Assembly (NCBI GenBank): GCA_030656575.1
Contig: JAUSPO010000187.1
Span: 1-32,333 of the forward strand
Origin: Bacillota bacterium
Lineage (GTDB): Bacteria; Bacillota; Dethiobacteria; DTU022; UBA8154
DNA length: 32,333 nucleotides
Direction of reading: 5' to 3'
Of this stretch, positions 25,313 to 32,333 are shown in pieces. Each line of letters opens with the position of its first letter. Position 1 is the first letter of the stretch. The notes below the pieces were generated by a model. The model did no database searches. It saw nothing but the letters and a program-made list of their open reading frames with translations, and had not been told where the DNA came from. A program made the translations under genes and the position numbers.

Positions 25313-26437
25313 TTGAAGGTAATACTTACAGGTGGGGGAACGGGAGGACATATCTATCCTGCCCTTGCCTTAGCCAGATATATTAAAAAGGTGAATCCTC
25401 TCAATGAAATTCTCTTTGTAGGTGCTGTCGGTGGGATGGAAGAAAAAATCATTCCCAAGGCAGGTTTCCGCCTTGCAGTGCTGCCCGTTAAAGGACTGCC
25501 CCGTAAAATAAATTTCAACCTGCTTCGTTCTTTTTATCTGTTGGGGAAATCCAGCGTCCATGCGGTTAAAATAATTAATGAATTCAAACCTGATGTTATT
25601 ATAGGTACGGGTGGATACGCTGCGGCTCCAATTATCCTTTCTGCAATTACGAAAAGGAAAATAATCATAATACATGAACAAAATGTAATTCCCGGGGTGA
25701 CGAACCGCTTTCTGGCACCTTTTGTTTATAAAGTATGCCTCTCTTTTGAAGCTTCGCAGAGATATTTCAAAAAGCACTCCAATCTTTGTATAACAGGGAA
25801 TCCCCGTGCATCTGAGGTAGGGCATCTAGAGAAAAAAACCGCCCGGCAAATTTTAAATATGGATGAGAATTTACCCTTTTTGCTGGCTGTGGGCGGAAGC
25901 CAAGGGGCTGATAGACTTAACCAATGCATGGTAGATTTTCTATTCAGGTCATCAGGCAATAAAAATATTCAAATACAATATATTACAGGGGAAAGATATT
26001 ATGAAGAAGTGGTCTCCCGTCTTAAAACCGGAAAAATATTTGAAAGATATGCCGGACGCCTCGATCTCCGTCCTTACCAACAGGAAATGTCTGTCTCTTT
26101 AGCTGCTGCTGATCTTGTTATAACTAGGGCGGGAGCAACGACCCTTGCGGAGGTGACAGCCCTGGGTGTCCCTGCAATTATTATCCCCTCGCCAAATGTG
26201 GTCCATAACCATCAATTCATTAATGCACAGGAGCTTGTGGGGAGAGGCGCAGCCATTCTTATAGAAGAAAAAGACTTGAATGGGAAGCTCCTGCAAAATG
26301 AAATTTATGCCCTGCTAAGTGATCTTTCAAAATTAAGCAGCATGGAGGAAAACAGCAGGAAACTGGGATATACAGAAGCTGCAGAAAATATTTATAAACT
26401 CTTGCTTTCTAATAAAAAAGTGGACAAGTGCCAGTAA
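25313..26437 (+). CDS. murG: UDP-GlcNAc:lipid I N-acetylglucosaminyltransferase MurG
   Basis: MurG converts lipid I to lipid II on the inner face of the membrane. This GT-B enzyme shows the first glycine loop TGGGTGGHIYPALAL (H13), HEQNVIPGVTNRFL, the second-domain loop VGGSQGADRLNQ, and the UDP-GlcNAc pocket TRAGATTLAEVTALGVPAI followed by HNHQ. The length of 374 residues is normal. The start is TTG 25313 with a strong AGGGGGGA site. Downstream, where clostridia usually carry murC, there is only a short gap filled with heptad repeats and then murB. Confidence 0.97.
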   Translation: MKVILTGGGTGGHIYPALALARYIKKVNPLNEILFVGAVGGMEEKIIPKAGFRLAVLPVKGLPRKINFNLLRSFYLLGKSSVHAVKIINEFKPDVIIGTGGYAAAPIILSAITKRKIIIIHEQNVIPGVTNRFLAPFVYKVCLSFEASQRYFKKHSNLCITGNPRASEVGHLEKKTARQILNMDENLPFLLAVGGSQGADRLNQCMVDFLFRSSGNKNIQIQYITGERYYEEVVSRLKTGKIFERYAGRLDLRPYQQEMSVSLAAADLVITRAGATTLAEVTALGVPAIIIPSPNVVHNHQFINAQELVGRGAAILIEEKDLNGKLLQNEIYALLSDLSKLSSMEENSRKLGYTEAAENIYKLLLSNKKVDKCQ

Positions 26438-26481
26438 GCACGCCGCCTTAATCATTTGCATAACATATACTATAAAAATTA

Positions 26482-26530
<49 letters not shown>

Positions 26531-26579
26531 GAGAAAACACTTGTGCAAGGTTCTCAATCTAAGTTCGGAGTGGATAAAG

Positions 26580-27500
26580 GTGGATTGGAAGAAAAGAGTA
26601 CATAATATTTTAAGCAGGCCGCCTCTGGAAAATGAGCCCATGTCATTGCATACTTCTTTACGTATCGGGGGGCCGGCAGAACTACTAATATATCCACAAA
26701 GCCTGGAAGAACTGAAAGATGTGTTTAGAACAGCCCGCCTGGATGACATTCCAATATTTGTGCTGGGTCAGGGAACCAATCTTTTGGTCAGAGATGAGGG
26801 TATCAGGGGTATCGTTGTAAATCTATCCTACGTATGTTCTGATTGCAGATTCATGAACGACACTGTGAGAGCAGGCGCAGCGCTCCCCCTCTCTAAGCTG
26901 GCCAGGGAAGCTGCGGACAAAGGGTTGGATGGATTAGTATTTACCACGGGGATTCCCGGCAGCTTGGGCGGCGCCTTGTATATGAATGCCGGCGCATATG
27001 GTTCAACTATAAGTGAACTGGTCAGTGAAGTTGGTGTTCTTGATTATGATGGAAGATACCAACTCCGCTCAAGGGAAGAACTGGATTTTTCCTATCGTTG
27101 GAGCAATTTTCAATCAGAAGATGTGGTCATTATTGATGGAGTATTGGATCTTCAACCGGGTGATAAAGAAGAGATAATCACCCGCATGCGGGCGATACAG
27201 GATGAAAGGCGTTTTAAGCATCCTCTTTTACCCAGTGCTGGCAGTGTTTTTCGTAATCCCCCAGGAAGGCCGGCTGGAAAGCTTATCGAAGAGGCGGGAT
27301 GCAAGGGGATGCTTGCGGGAGGAGCAGAAGTGTCACTGCAGCATGGAAATTTTATTGTTAACAAAGGGAATGCAACTGCTGATGATTTCTTAACTCTGGT
27401 TGATCTAATTAGAGAAAAGGTTAAAAATATTTTTGGAGTTGAGTTAGAACTTGAAATCAGGATTATTGGAGGAAACGGCAGTGAACAGGGGAGAAGATAA
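26580..27500 (+). CDS. murB: UDP-N-acetylenolpyruvoylglucosamine reductase MurB
   Basis: MurB is the FAD enzyme that reduces UDP-GlcNAc-enolpyruvate to UDP-MurNAc with NADPH. The FAD-domain motifs TSLRIGGPAELL, LGQGTNLLVRDEG and GIPGSLGGALYMNAGAYG are present, as are the SYRWSNF segment and PSAGSVFRNP with the catalytic serine region. VSLQHGNFIVNKGNATADD lies near the end. The form is that of Firmicutes MurB. GTG 26580 is preferred, giving 306 residues with GGAG about 9 nt upstream; the TTG at 26541 lies just after the repeat tail and adds an unconserved extension. murA starts 1 bp after the stop, so the two dedicated steps to UDP-MurNAc are coupled. Confidence 0.96.
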   Translation: MDWKKRVHNILSRPPLENEPMSLHTSLRIGGPAELLIYPQSLEELKDVFRTARLDDIPIFVLGQGTNLLVRDEGIRGIVVNLSYVCSDCRFMNDTVRAGAALPLSKLAREAADKGLDGLVFTTGIPGSLGGALYMNAGAYGSTISELVSEVGVLDYDGRYQLRSREELDFSYRWSNFQSEDVVIIDGVLDLQPGDKEEIITRMRAIQDERRFKHPLLPSAGSVFRNPPGRPAGKLIEEAGCKGMLAGGAEVSLQHGNFIVNKGNATADDFLTLVDLIREKVKNIFGVELELEIRIIGGNGSEQGRR

Positions 27501-27501
27501 A

Positions 27502-28755
27502 ATGGAAAGGTTCATTATTGAGGGAGGGACCAAATTAGAGGGATCATTATCTGTAAAAGGTGCAAAAAACTCGATGCTTCCTATTATGGCTGCTTCAGTC
27601 CTTAACTGCGGCCAGGAAGATATTGTACTACATAATATACCAGATATACTTGATATGCACGTAATGATGAAGATCCTGCAGTCTCTTGGCGCAAAAGTAA
27701 ATTTCAAGGACAATACTCTGGTAATAAATGTTAAGGATGTAGATAGCTATTCTATCGCTGATGAACTGATGACAGAAATGCGTTCATCAATTTTCCTTAT
27801 GGGGCCGCTTCTGGCGAGGCTTGGAAAAATAAGAGTCACCTATCCGGGAGGCTGTTCTATTGGCGAGCGTCCTATTGACCTGCATTTTAAAGGACTGGAG
27901 GCAATGGGGGTTAAGATCCGGGAGGAAAAAGGTCATATTCTTGCCTCTGCTCCTGATCTCAGAGGTACAGAAATACATCTTGATTATCCCAGTGTGGGAG
28001 CGACTGAGAACCTTATGATGGCGGCAGTTTTAGCCAAGGGGAAAACGGTTATTAATAATGCTGCGAGAGAACCTGAAATTGTAGATCTTCAAAACTTTTT
28101 AAATGCTATGGGCGCCCAGGTACGAGGGGCAGGTACGGAAACGTTACGCATAATGGGGGTTAAAGAATTAGGAAAGTGTAAATATCGTATTATACCTGAC
28201 AGGATTGTGGCAGGGACATATCTGATGGCAGCAGCTATAACTGGCAGCAGATTATCGTTAAAAGACATTATTTCTTCTCATCTTGATGCAGTGGTTGCTA
28301 AAATGAGGGAGGCGGGGGTTCTGATCGAAGCGACAGAAGACAGCCTTGAGGTAATAAATGGAGAATTGAAGGCTGTTGAAACACTGCGTACACTGCCTTA
28401 TCCAAGTTTCCCCACTGATCTTCAGGCTCCAATGATGGCTCTTTTAACTCTGGCAAAAGGAACCAGCATTATCACCGAGAGTGTCTTCGAGGCTCGTTTT
28501 AAGCATGCGGCTGAATTGAATCGCTTGAATGCCAAAATTCTTGTGGAAGGACGAAATGCAGTTATCGAGGGAGTAAATAAACTCAAAGGTGCTGATGTTG
28601 AGGCAACTGACCTGAGGGCAGGGGCAGCATTGATACTGGCTGGTCTGGCAGCGGAAGGCACGACAGTAATTACAGGAATAAAATATATTGATCGGGGATA
28701 TGAGTACATCGAGAAAGATCTCCAAAAGGTCGGCGCAAGAATAACAAGAATATAG
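27502..28755 (+). CDS. murA: UDP-N-acetylglucosamine 1-carboxyvinyltransferase MurA
   Basis: MurA transfers enolpyruvate from PEP to UDP-GlcNAc, the first committed step of peptidoglycan synthesis and the fosfomycin target. K22-N23 in VKGAKNSMLP and the catalytic loop GGCSIGERPIDLH with C118 are intact. A Cys here, not Asp, predicts fosfomycin sensitivity of this enzyme. PDRIVAGTYLMAAAITG and ESVFEARFKHAAELNRL are further family motifs. Length is 417 residues, as usual. ATG 27502 has GGGGAGAAG upstream, inside the end of murB. Clostridia often have a second murA copy elsewhere. Confidence 0.97.
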   Translation: MERFIIEGGTKLEGSLSVKGAKNSMLPIMAASVLNCGQEDIVLHNIPDILDMHVMMKILQSLGAKVNFKDNTLVINVKDVDSYSIADELMTEMRSSIFLMGPLLARLGKIRVTYPGGCSIGERPIDLHFKGLEAMGVKIREEKGHILASAPDLRGTEIHLDYPSVGATENLMMAAVLAKGKTVINNAAREPEIVDLQNFLNAMGAQVRGAGTETLRIMGVKELGKCKYRIIPDRIVAGTYLMAAAITGSRLSLKDIISSHLDAVVAKMREAGVLIEATEDSLEVINGELKAVETLRTLPYPSFPTDLQAPMMALLTLAKGTSIITESVFEARFKHAAELNRLNAKILVEGRNAVIEGVNKLKGADVEATDLRAGAALILAGLAAEGTTVITGIKYIDRGYEYIEKDLQKVGARITRI

Positions 28756-28787
28756 AGAAATATTTAATATATTAGGTTGGTGGTAAC

Positions 28788-29576
28788 TTGGAAAAAACTC
28801 AAAATAAATATTCTTTTGGTCGTCATGAGCTAATTGAGCAGCGTAAAGATAATAAGAGGATCAAAAGCAAGCTTGTGATTATTTTTCTGTTCATTGCTGT
28901 TAATATTTTTTTGCTCTTATTCTTACGTTCCGATATTTTTACTATTGCGGAAATTTCTATTCATGGAGTGGACAAGCTTTCACATGAAGAGATTCGTACA
29001 ACAATGGGAATACGAGAGGGAATGAATATATGGAAAATTAGTCCGCCGGAACTGAAAAAACGAATCTTAATAATACCAAGAGTAAATGATGCGAAAGTGG
29101 AGAGAATTTTACCGGATAATCTAAATATTACCATAACCGAGAAGATCCCTTTAATCCTGGTGCCTTACCATGGATATTATCTTGAACTGGCTCCTGACGG
29201 CATTTTTATTGGAATCAGGGAATCTTATAACGGTGAACTGCCCTTAGTAAATGGTTTACTTTGGGGAAGGATGGATGTTGGGACCGGGATTCCGGATCAA
29301 TCCCGCGGTGAAATTGTTCAGGAATTTTTGGAAGTTTTAAATGAGATACCTTCTTTGCCCCTTGCAGAAATCAATGTGGAAAATCCACAGCAAATTATTG
29401 TTTATACTTGGGAAGGAATGGAAGTCTGGCTGGGAAATACGCATAATTTATCGAAAAAAATAGAAGTAATGCAGCACATTTATCACCGGGTAATTTCTCT
29501 TGAAAATGATCCAAAGAGTGGGTACCTGGATTTGAGAGTAACTGAAGCCCCAGTTTTTAGGCCAATCGAAAAATAA
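28788..29576 (+). CDS. ftsQ: Cell division protein FtsQ/DivIB
   Basis: FtsQ/DivIB is a bitopic divisome protein that links early and late division proteins and binds FtsL. It has a basic cytoplasmic tail, one membrane segment (LVIIFLFIAVNIFLLLFL), and a POTRA domain beginning FTIAEISIHGVDKLSHEEI. The FtsQ/DivIB beta domain follows, with RVNDAKVERILPDNLNITI and EKIPLILV. Length is 262 residues. The start is TTG 28788 behind a GGTTGGTGGT region. Position before ftsA supports the call. A 255-bp repeat element separates it from ftsA. Confidence 0.93.
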   Translation: MEKTQNKYSFGRHELIEQRKDNKRIKSKLVIIFLFIAVNIFLLLFLRSDIFTIAEISIHGVDKLSHEEIRTTMGIREGMNIWKISPPELKKRILIIPRVNDAKVERILPDNLNITITEKIPLILVPYHGYYLELAPDGIFIGIRESYNGELPLVNGLLWGRMDVGTGIPDQSRGEIVQEFLEVLNEIPSLPLAEINVENPQQIIVYTWEGMEVWLGNTHNLSKKIEVMQHIYHRVISLENDPKSGYLDLRVTEAPVFRPIEK

Positions 29577-29627
29577 TTTTTTACCGAAAAAGGAAATAAA
29601 TTAAAAATGTGGAATATATAAATTGAA

Positions 29628-29882
29628 TGTAACTACTCAGAGAAAAGATAAGTGAAGCTTGGGGACGGGAAAAAGGTAAGGGGACACACCTCTTGCAGAG
29701 GAATGTCCCCATGCAATGTCACCGTAGCGTAGCGAAGGACTTGGGGACATTCATAGGGGACATTCCCCTCAGGGGTGTGTCCCCATACCGCTTGAAAGGT
29801 AAGGGGACACACCTCTTGCAGAGGAATGTCCCCAAGCTTTGCGTCCCGAGCGATTAAGTAACCTATTGGCTGAGTAGTTACA
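29628..29882. mobile_element. MITE/REP-like element with 13-bp terminal inverted repeats
   Basis: TGTAACTACTCAG (29628-29640) and its exact reverse complement (29870-29882) bound 255 bp. Just inside, AAGCTTGGGGAC (29656-29667) is inverted at 29829-29840. The interior holds two identical 39-bp direct copies (29672-29710 and 29795-29833) and, between them, an oppositely oriented relative (29756-29784). Each is itself a hairpin built on GGGGACA...TGTCCCC. GGGGACAT-type palindromes are typical of REP elements moved by RAYT (IS200-like) transposases. No transposase is encoded. A minus-strand open frame here merely translates the repeats (GDIPLQEVCPLTF twice). Confidence 0.8.
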
Positions 29883-29924
29883 ATTAAATAAGGATTATAT
29901 AAGCCCGTTACTTTAGGGGGTATG

Positions 29925-31160
29925 ATGTTGACCAGGCGAGAAATAGTGGCAAGTATCGATTTAGGAACTTCAAATGTAAGGGTTATAGTTGGGGAAACTA
30001 TTACTGATGGAACAGTTAATATTATTGGTGTAGGGACAAGCCCTTCTGAAGGAATTAAAAAGGGTGTTATCATAGACTTGGAACGTACTGTGGATTCTAT
30101 TACGGGTGCCTTAGCAGAGGCAGAACGAATGGTTGGATCTAAGATAGGGCTTGTAAATGTGGGAATAGTAGGCTCTCATGTGGGATTGGTTAATAACAGG
30201 GGTGTTGTTGCTGTAGCACGTGATGATAAAGAAATAACGGAACACGACGTGGAACGAGTCCTGCAGGCTGCCAGAGTGATAGCCCTTCCACAATACCGGG
30301 AGATTATAGACGTTATACCCAGAGAATTTATTGTTGATGGTTATGACGGTATCCGTGATCCTGTGGGTATGTTAGGGGTGCGGTTGGAAGTAGAGTCTAT
30401 GATTATTACCGGTGCCATGACATCTTTAAGAAACCTCTTGCGCTGTTTAAATATGGCAGGGCTTGAAGTGAATGCTCTAATTTTAAATTCGTTGGCTAAT
30501 GGTGAGATTTGCCTTTCCCGTGATGAAAAGGAACTCGGTGTTTTTCTAATCGATCTGGGGGGTGGGACAACGGAAGTTGCTCTTTACCAACAAGGAGGCT
30601 TGAAAGATCTTGCTGTATTACCCGTCGGTGGAGATCATATAACTAATGACCTCGCGGTAGGCCTTAGAACTACCTTCCAACTGGCGGAAAAGCTCAAGGT
30701 GGAACATGGTTTTGCTCTTGCGGATCTTGCCAGCGATAAAGATGTTATCGAGATCGAGGGTATTAGTGGTAAGGAGAAACGCAAAATATCGTCCAGGGAA
30801 CTCTTTTCTTATGTGGAACCCCGTGTACAGGAAATGATCCAACTATGCAGCCAGGAGATGGGCCGTATGGGATTTACAAAGATGCCCCCTGCGGGAGTGG
30901 TGCTGACCGGAGGCGTTTCACTAATGGGTGGAATAACGGAACTGGCGGAGACTGTTTTTGAATGTCCTGTCCGTATTGCCCAGCCCGATTATTTAGGAGT
31001 GAAAAGTCCTATCTACTCGACTGCAGTGGGTATTATTCATTATGTTAATCGAAATCATATAACAACCGGAAGGGTAAGTAAAAGACAGGAAAGCCAGGGA
31101 AGATTTTTTCATAACATATGGCAGCGTATCAGGACTTTTATTATGGATATCTGGGAATAA
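29925..31160 (+). CDS. ftsA: Cell division protein FtsA
   Basis: FtsA is an actin-fold ATPase that anchors FtsZ to the membrane. The phosphate-1 loop IVASIDLGTSNVRVIVGE, the 1C-domain segment, the phosphate-2 motif FLIDLGGGTTEVALY, the adenosine loop PAGVVLTGGVSLMGGI and the C-terminal amphipathic helix (FFHNIWQRIRTFIMDIWE) that inserts in the membrane are all visible. Length is about 412 residues. The start is uncertain among ATG 29922, ATG 29925 and TTG 29928, since AGGGGG ends at 29920; TTG 29928 has the best spacing. ftsZ follows 42 bp later. Confidence 0.96.
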   Translation: MLTRREIVASIDLGTSNVRVIVGETITDGTVNIIGVGTSPSEGIKKGVIIDLERTVDSITGALAEAERMVGSKIGLVNVGIVGSHVGLVNNRGVVAVARDDKEITEHDVERVLQAARVIALPQYREIIDVIPREFIVDGYDGIRDPVGMLGVRLEVESMIITGAMTSLRNLLRCLNMAGLEVNALILNSLANGEICLSRDEKELGVFLIDLGGGTTEVALYQQGGLKDLAVLPVGGDHITNDLAVGLRTTFQLAEKLKVEHGFALADLASDKDVIEIEGISGKEKRKISSRELFSYVEPRVQEMIQLCSQEMGRMGFTKMPPAGVVLTGGVSLMGGITELAETVFECPVRIAQPDYLGVKSPIYSTAVGIIHYVNRNHITTGRVSKRQESQGRFFHNIWQRIRTFIMDIWE

Positions 31161-31202
31161 CGTAAGTGGATTATTGTTAACCGGGGAGGTTCTAAAGTTA
31201 AA

Positions 31203-32267
31203 ATGATTGATTTTGAAATAGAAATGGAGCTCTATGCTCAGATAAAAGTTATTGGAATTGGCGGGGGCGGCAGTAACGCCGTTAATCGTATGATTGAAGC
31301 CGGATTAAAGGGTATTGATTTTATTACCGTCAATACTGATGCACAGTCACTTGAGCTGGCAAAGTCCGGCATAAAGTTACAGATTGGCAATAAACTTACC
31401 AAGGGCCTAGGATCAGGAGGCAATCCGGACGTTGGTTATCAGGCAGCGGAAGAGAGCAGAGAAGAATTAGAGTCTGTTCTGAAGGGTTCTGATATGATCT
31501 TTATTACGGCCGGTATGGGAGGAGGCACAGGGACAGGAGGGGCTCCTGTTATTGCTGAAATTGCCAAAAGCCTGGGGGCCTTAACAGTAGGTGTTGTAAC
31601 CCGTCCATTTTCTTTTGAAGGACGACGGCGCATTTCTCAGGCTGAGAAAGGTATCTTAGCCTTTAAAGAAAAAGTAGATACACTGATCGTGATTCCCAAT
31701 GATAAGCTTCTTCAGGTTGTAGATAAACGTACTCCCCTGATTGAGGCTTTCCGGATCGCTGACGATGTTCTGCGGCAGGGCGTGCAGGGGATTTCTGATC
31801 TTATTGCCATCCCCGGCTTAATCAATTTAGATTTTGCTGATGTGAGAACAATTATGAAGGAAACTGGAACTGCCTTAATGGGCGTAGGCGTCTCCAGCGG
31901 CGAGAACAGCGCTATCGAAGCTGCAAAAGCTGCCATTTTCAGCCCTCTTCTGGAGACTTCCATCAATGGCGCACGGGGAGTATTAATTAACATAACAGGC
32001 GGAAGCAGCCTTAGTTTGTTTGAAATTCATGAAGCGGCTGAAACGGTTGCTGAGGCTGCAGATCCGGATGCTAATATAATTTTTGGTGCGGTCATTGACG
32101 AGTCATTTAAAGAAGAATCACGGGTTACTGTGATTGCCACCGGTTTTGAAAAAACTGAAAAAAGTAATCCTAAGAAGAAGGAAGAATCTAATTCTTCCCG
32201 CCAGGGTTTTAGTGATACAGAAATTGATATCCCCGCATTTTTAAGACGCCGCAGGGCAGGACAGTAA
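31203..32267 (+). CDS. ftsZ: Cell division GTPase FtsZ
   Basis: FtsZ is the tubulin-like GTPase that forms the division ring. [18 protein letters not shown] at the N-terminus, NTDAQSL, the tubulin signature GGGTGTGG at 106-113, the T7 loop region [11 protein letters not shown], and the C-terminal conserved peptide [14 protein letters not shown], which binds FtsA and other partners, are present. The linker between them is short. Length is 354 residues. ATG 31203 is the only start in frame near the GGGGAGGT site, 12 nt away, slightly long. Confidence 0.98.
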   Translation: MIDFEIEMELYAQIKVIGIGGGGSNAVNRMIEAGLKGIDFITVNTDAQSLELAKSGIKLQIGNKLTKGLGSGGNPDVGYQAAEESREELESVLKGSDMIFITAGMGGGTGTGGAPVIAEIAKSLGALTVGVVTRPFSFEGRRRISQAEKGILAFKEKVDTLIVIPNDKLLQVVDKRTPLIEAFRIADDVLRQGVQGISDLIAIPGLINLDFADVRTIMKETGTALMGVGVSSGENSAIEAAKAAIFSPLLETSINGARGVLINITGGSSLSLFEIHEAAETVAEAADPDANIIFGAVIDESFKEESRVTVIATGFEKTEKSNPKKKEESNSSRQGFSDTEIDIPAFLRRRRAGQ

Positions 32268-32305
32268 ATACTCAGATTTTTTAGTAAAAATTTAGGTTTG
32301 ATTAA

Positions 32306-32333
32306 AAAAGGTATGGAATATTCCATACCTTTT
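32306..32333. terminator. Palindromic terminator after ftsZ (reaches window edge)
   Basis: The last 28 bases form a perfect palindrome with arms AAAAGGTATGGAAT and ATTCCATACCTTTT. As RNA it is an A-tract, a 10-bp stem and a U-run, so it could terminate transcription in both directions. The T-run continues to the window end and may be longer. It suggests that the dcw transcript ends after ftsZ. Confidence 0.75.

Noticed and set aside
29633-30073. 146-codon open frame on minus with repeated GDIPLQEVCPLTF
   Set aside because: It is a translation of the repeat element and runs antisense into ftsA. The repeated peptide comes from the two 39-bp DNA copies; there is no ribosome-binding site or domain.

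Overview
The window is chromosomal housekeeping DNA from a low to medium G+C, probably anaerobic Firmicute of the class Clostridia. This rests on gene order, not on a species match. The left half follows the Bacillus/Clostridia order recJ - relA - dtd - cell-wall amidase - hisS - aspS - 6S RNA. The right half is an almost complete dcw (division and cell wall) cluster from mraZ to ftsZ. A tungsten-type aldehyde:ferredoxin oxidoreductase, Shine-Dalgarno sites close to AGGAGGTG and frequent GTG/TTG starts fit an anaerobic clostridial lineage. Peptococcaceae or Syntrophomonadales relatives are plausible, but I cannot fix the genus.

Layout. Positions 3-4971 hold recJ (5' end cut off), a bifunctional ppGpp synthetase/hydrolase and dtd, all on plus. 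A secreted SH3-domain amidase lies on minus (4968-6611) and shares a CTAG with the dtd stop. From 6811 on everything is on plus: an AOR-family oxidoreductase, hisS with a near-consensus promoter, aspS, a probable 6S RNA, a strongly structured RNA candidate ending in a terminator, and mgtE. Two terminator-like hairpins and an AT-rich leader then separate mgtE from the dcw cluster. That cluster opens with three perfectly phased 10-bp repeats, probable MraZ boxes, and runs mraZ - rsmH - ftsL - pbp - murE - murF - mraY - murD - ftsW - murG - murB - murA - ftsQ - ftsA - ftsZ. A 28-bp palindrome, probably a terminator, closes the window.

How the genes work together. MurB and MurA supply UDP-MurNAc, and MurD, MurE and MurF add the peptide. 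MraY and MurG make lipid I and lipid II. FtsW and the PBP polymerise and cross-link at the septum, organised by FtsL, FtsQ, FtsA and FtsZ. MurC (expected between murG and murB) and apt (expected between recJ and relA) are absent and presumably encoded elsewhere.

The unusual material is almost all intergenic. A GAGTCAG heptad repeat family occurs at three loci; one copy sits where murC would be, another directly before a dtd gene that has lost its canonical start codon. A 255-bp MITE/REP-like element lies between ftsQ and ftsA, and a three-hairpin IS200/IS605-like relic lies between the pbp and murE. The unidentified structured RNA between 6S RNA and mgtE is the best candidate for something undescribed. 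I see no defence, phage or CRISPR system.
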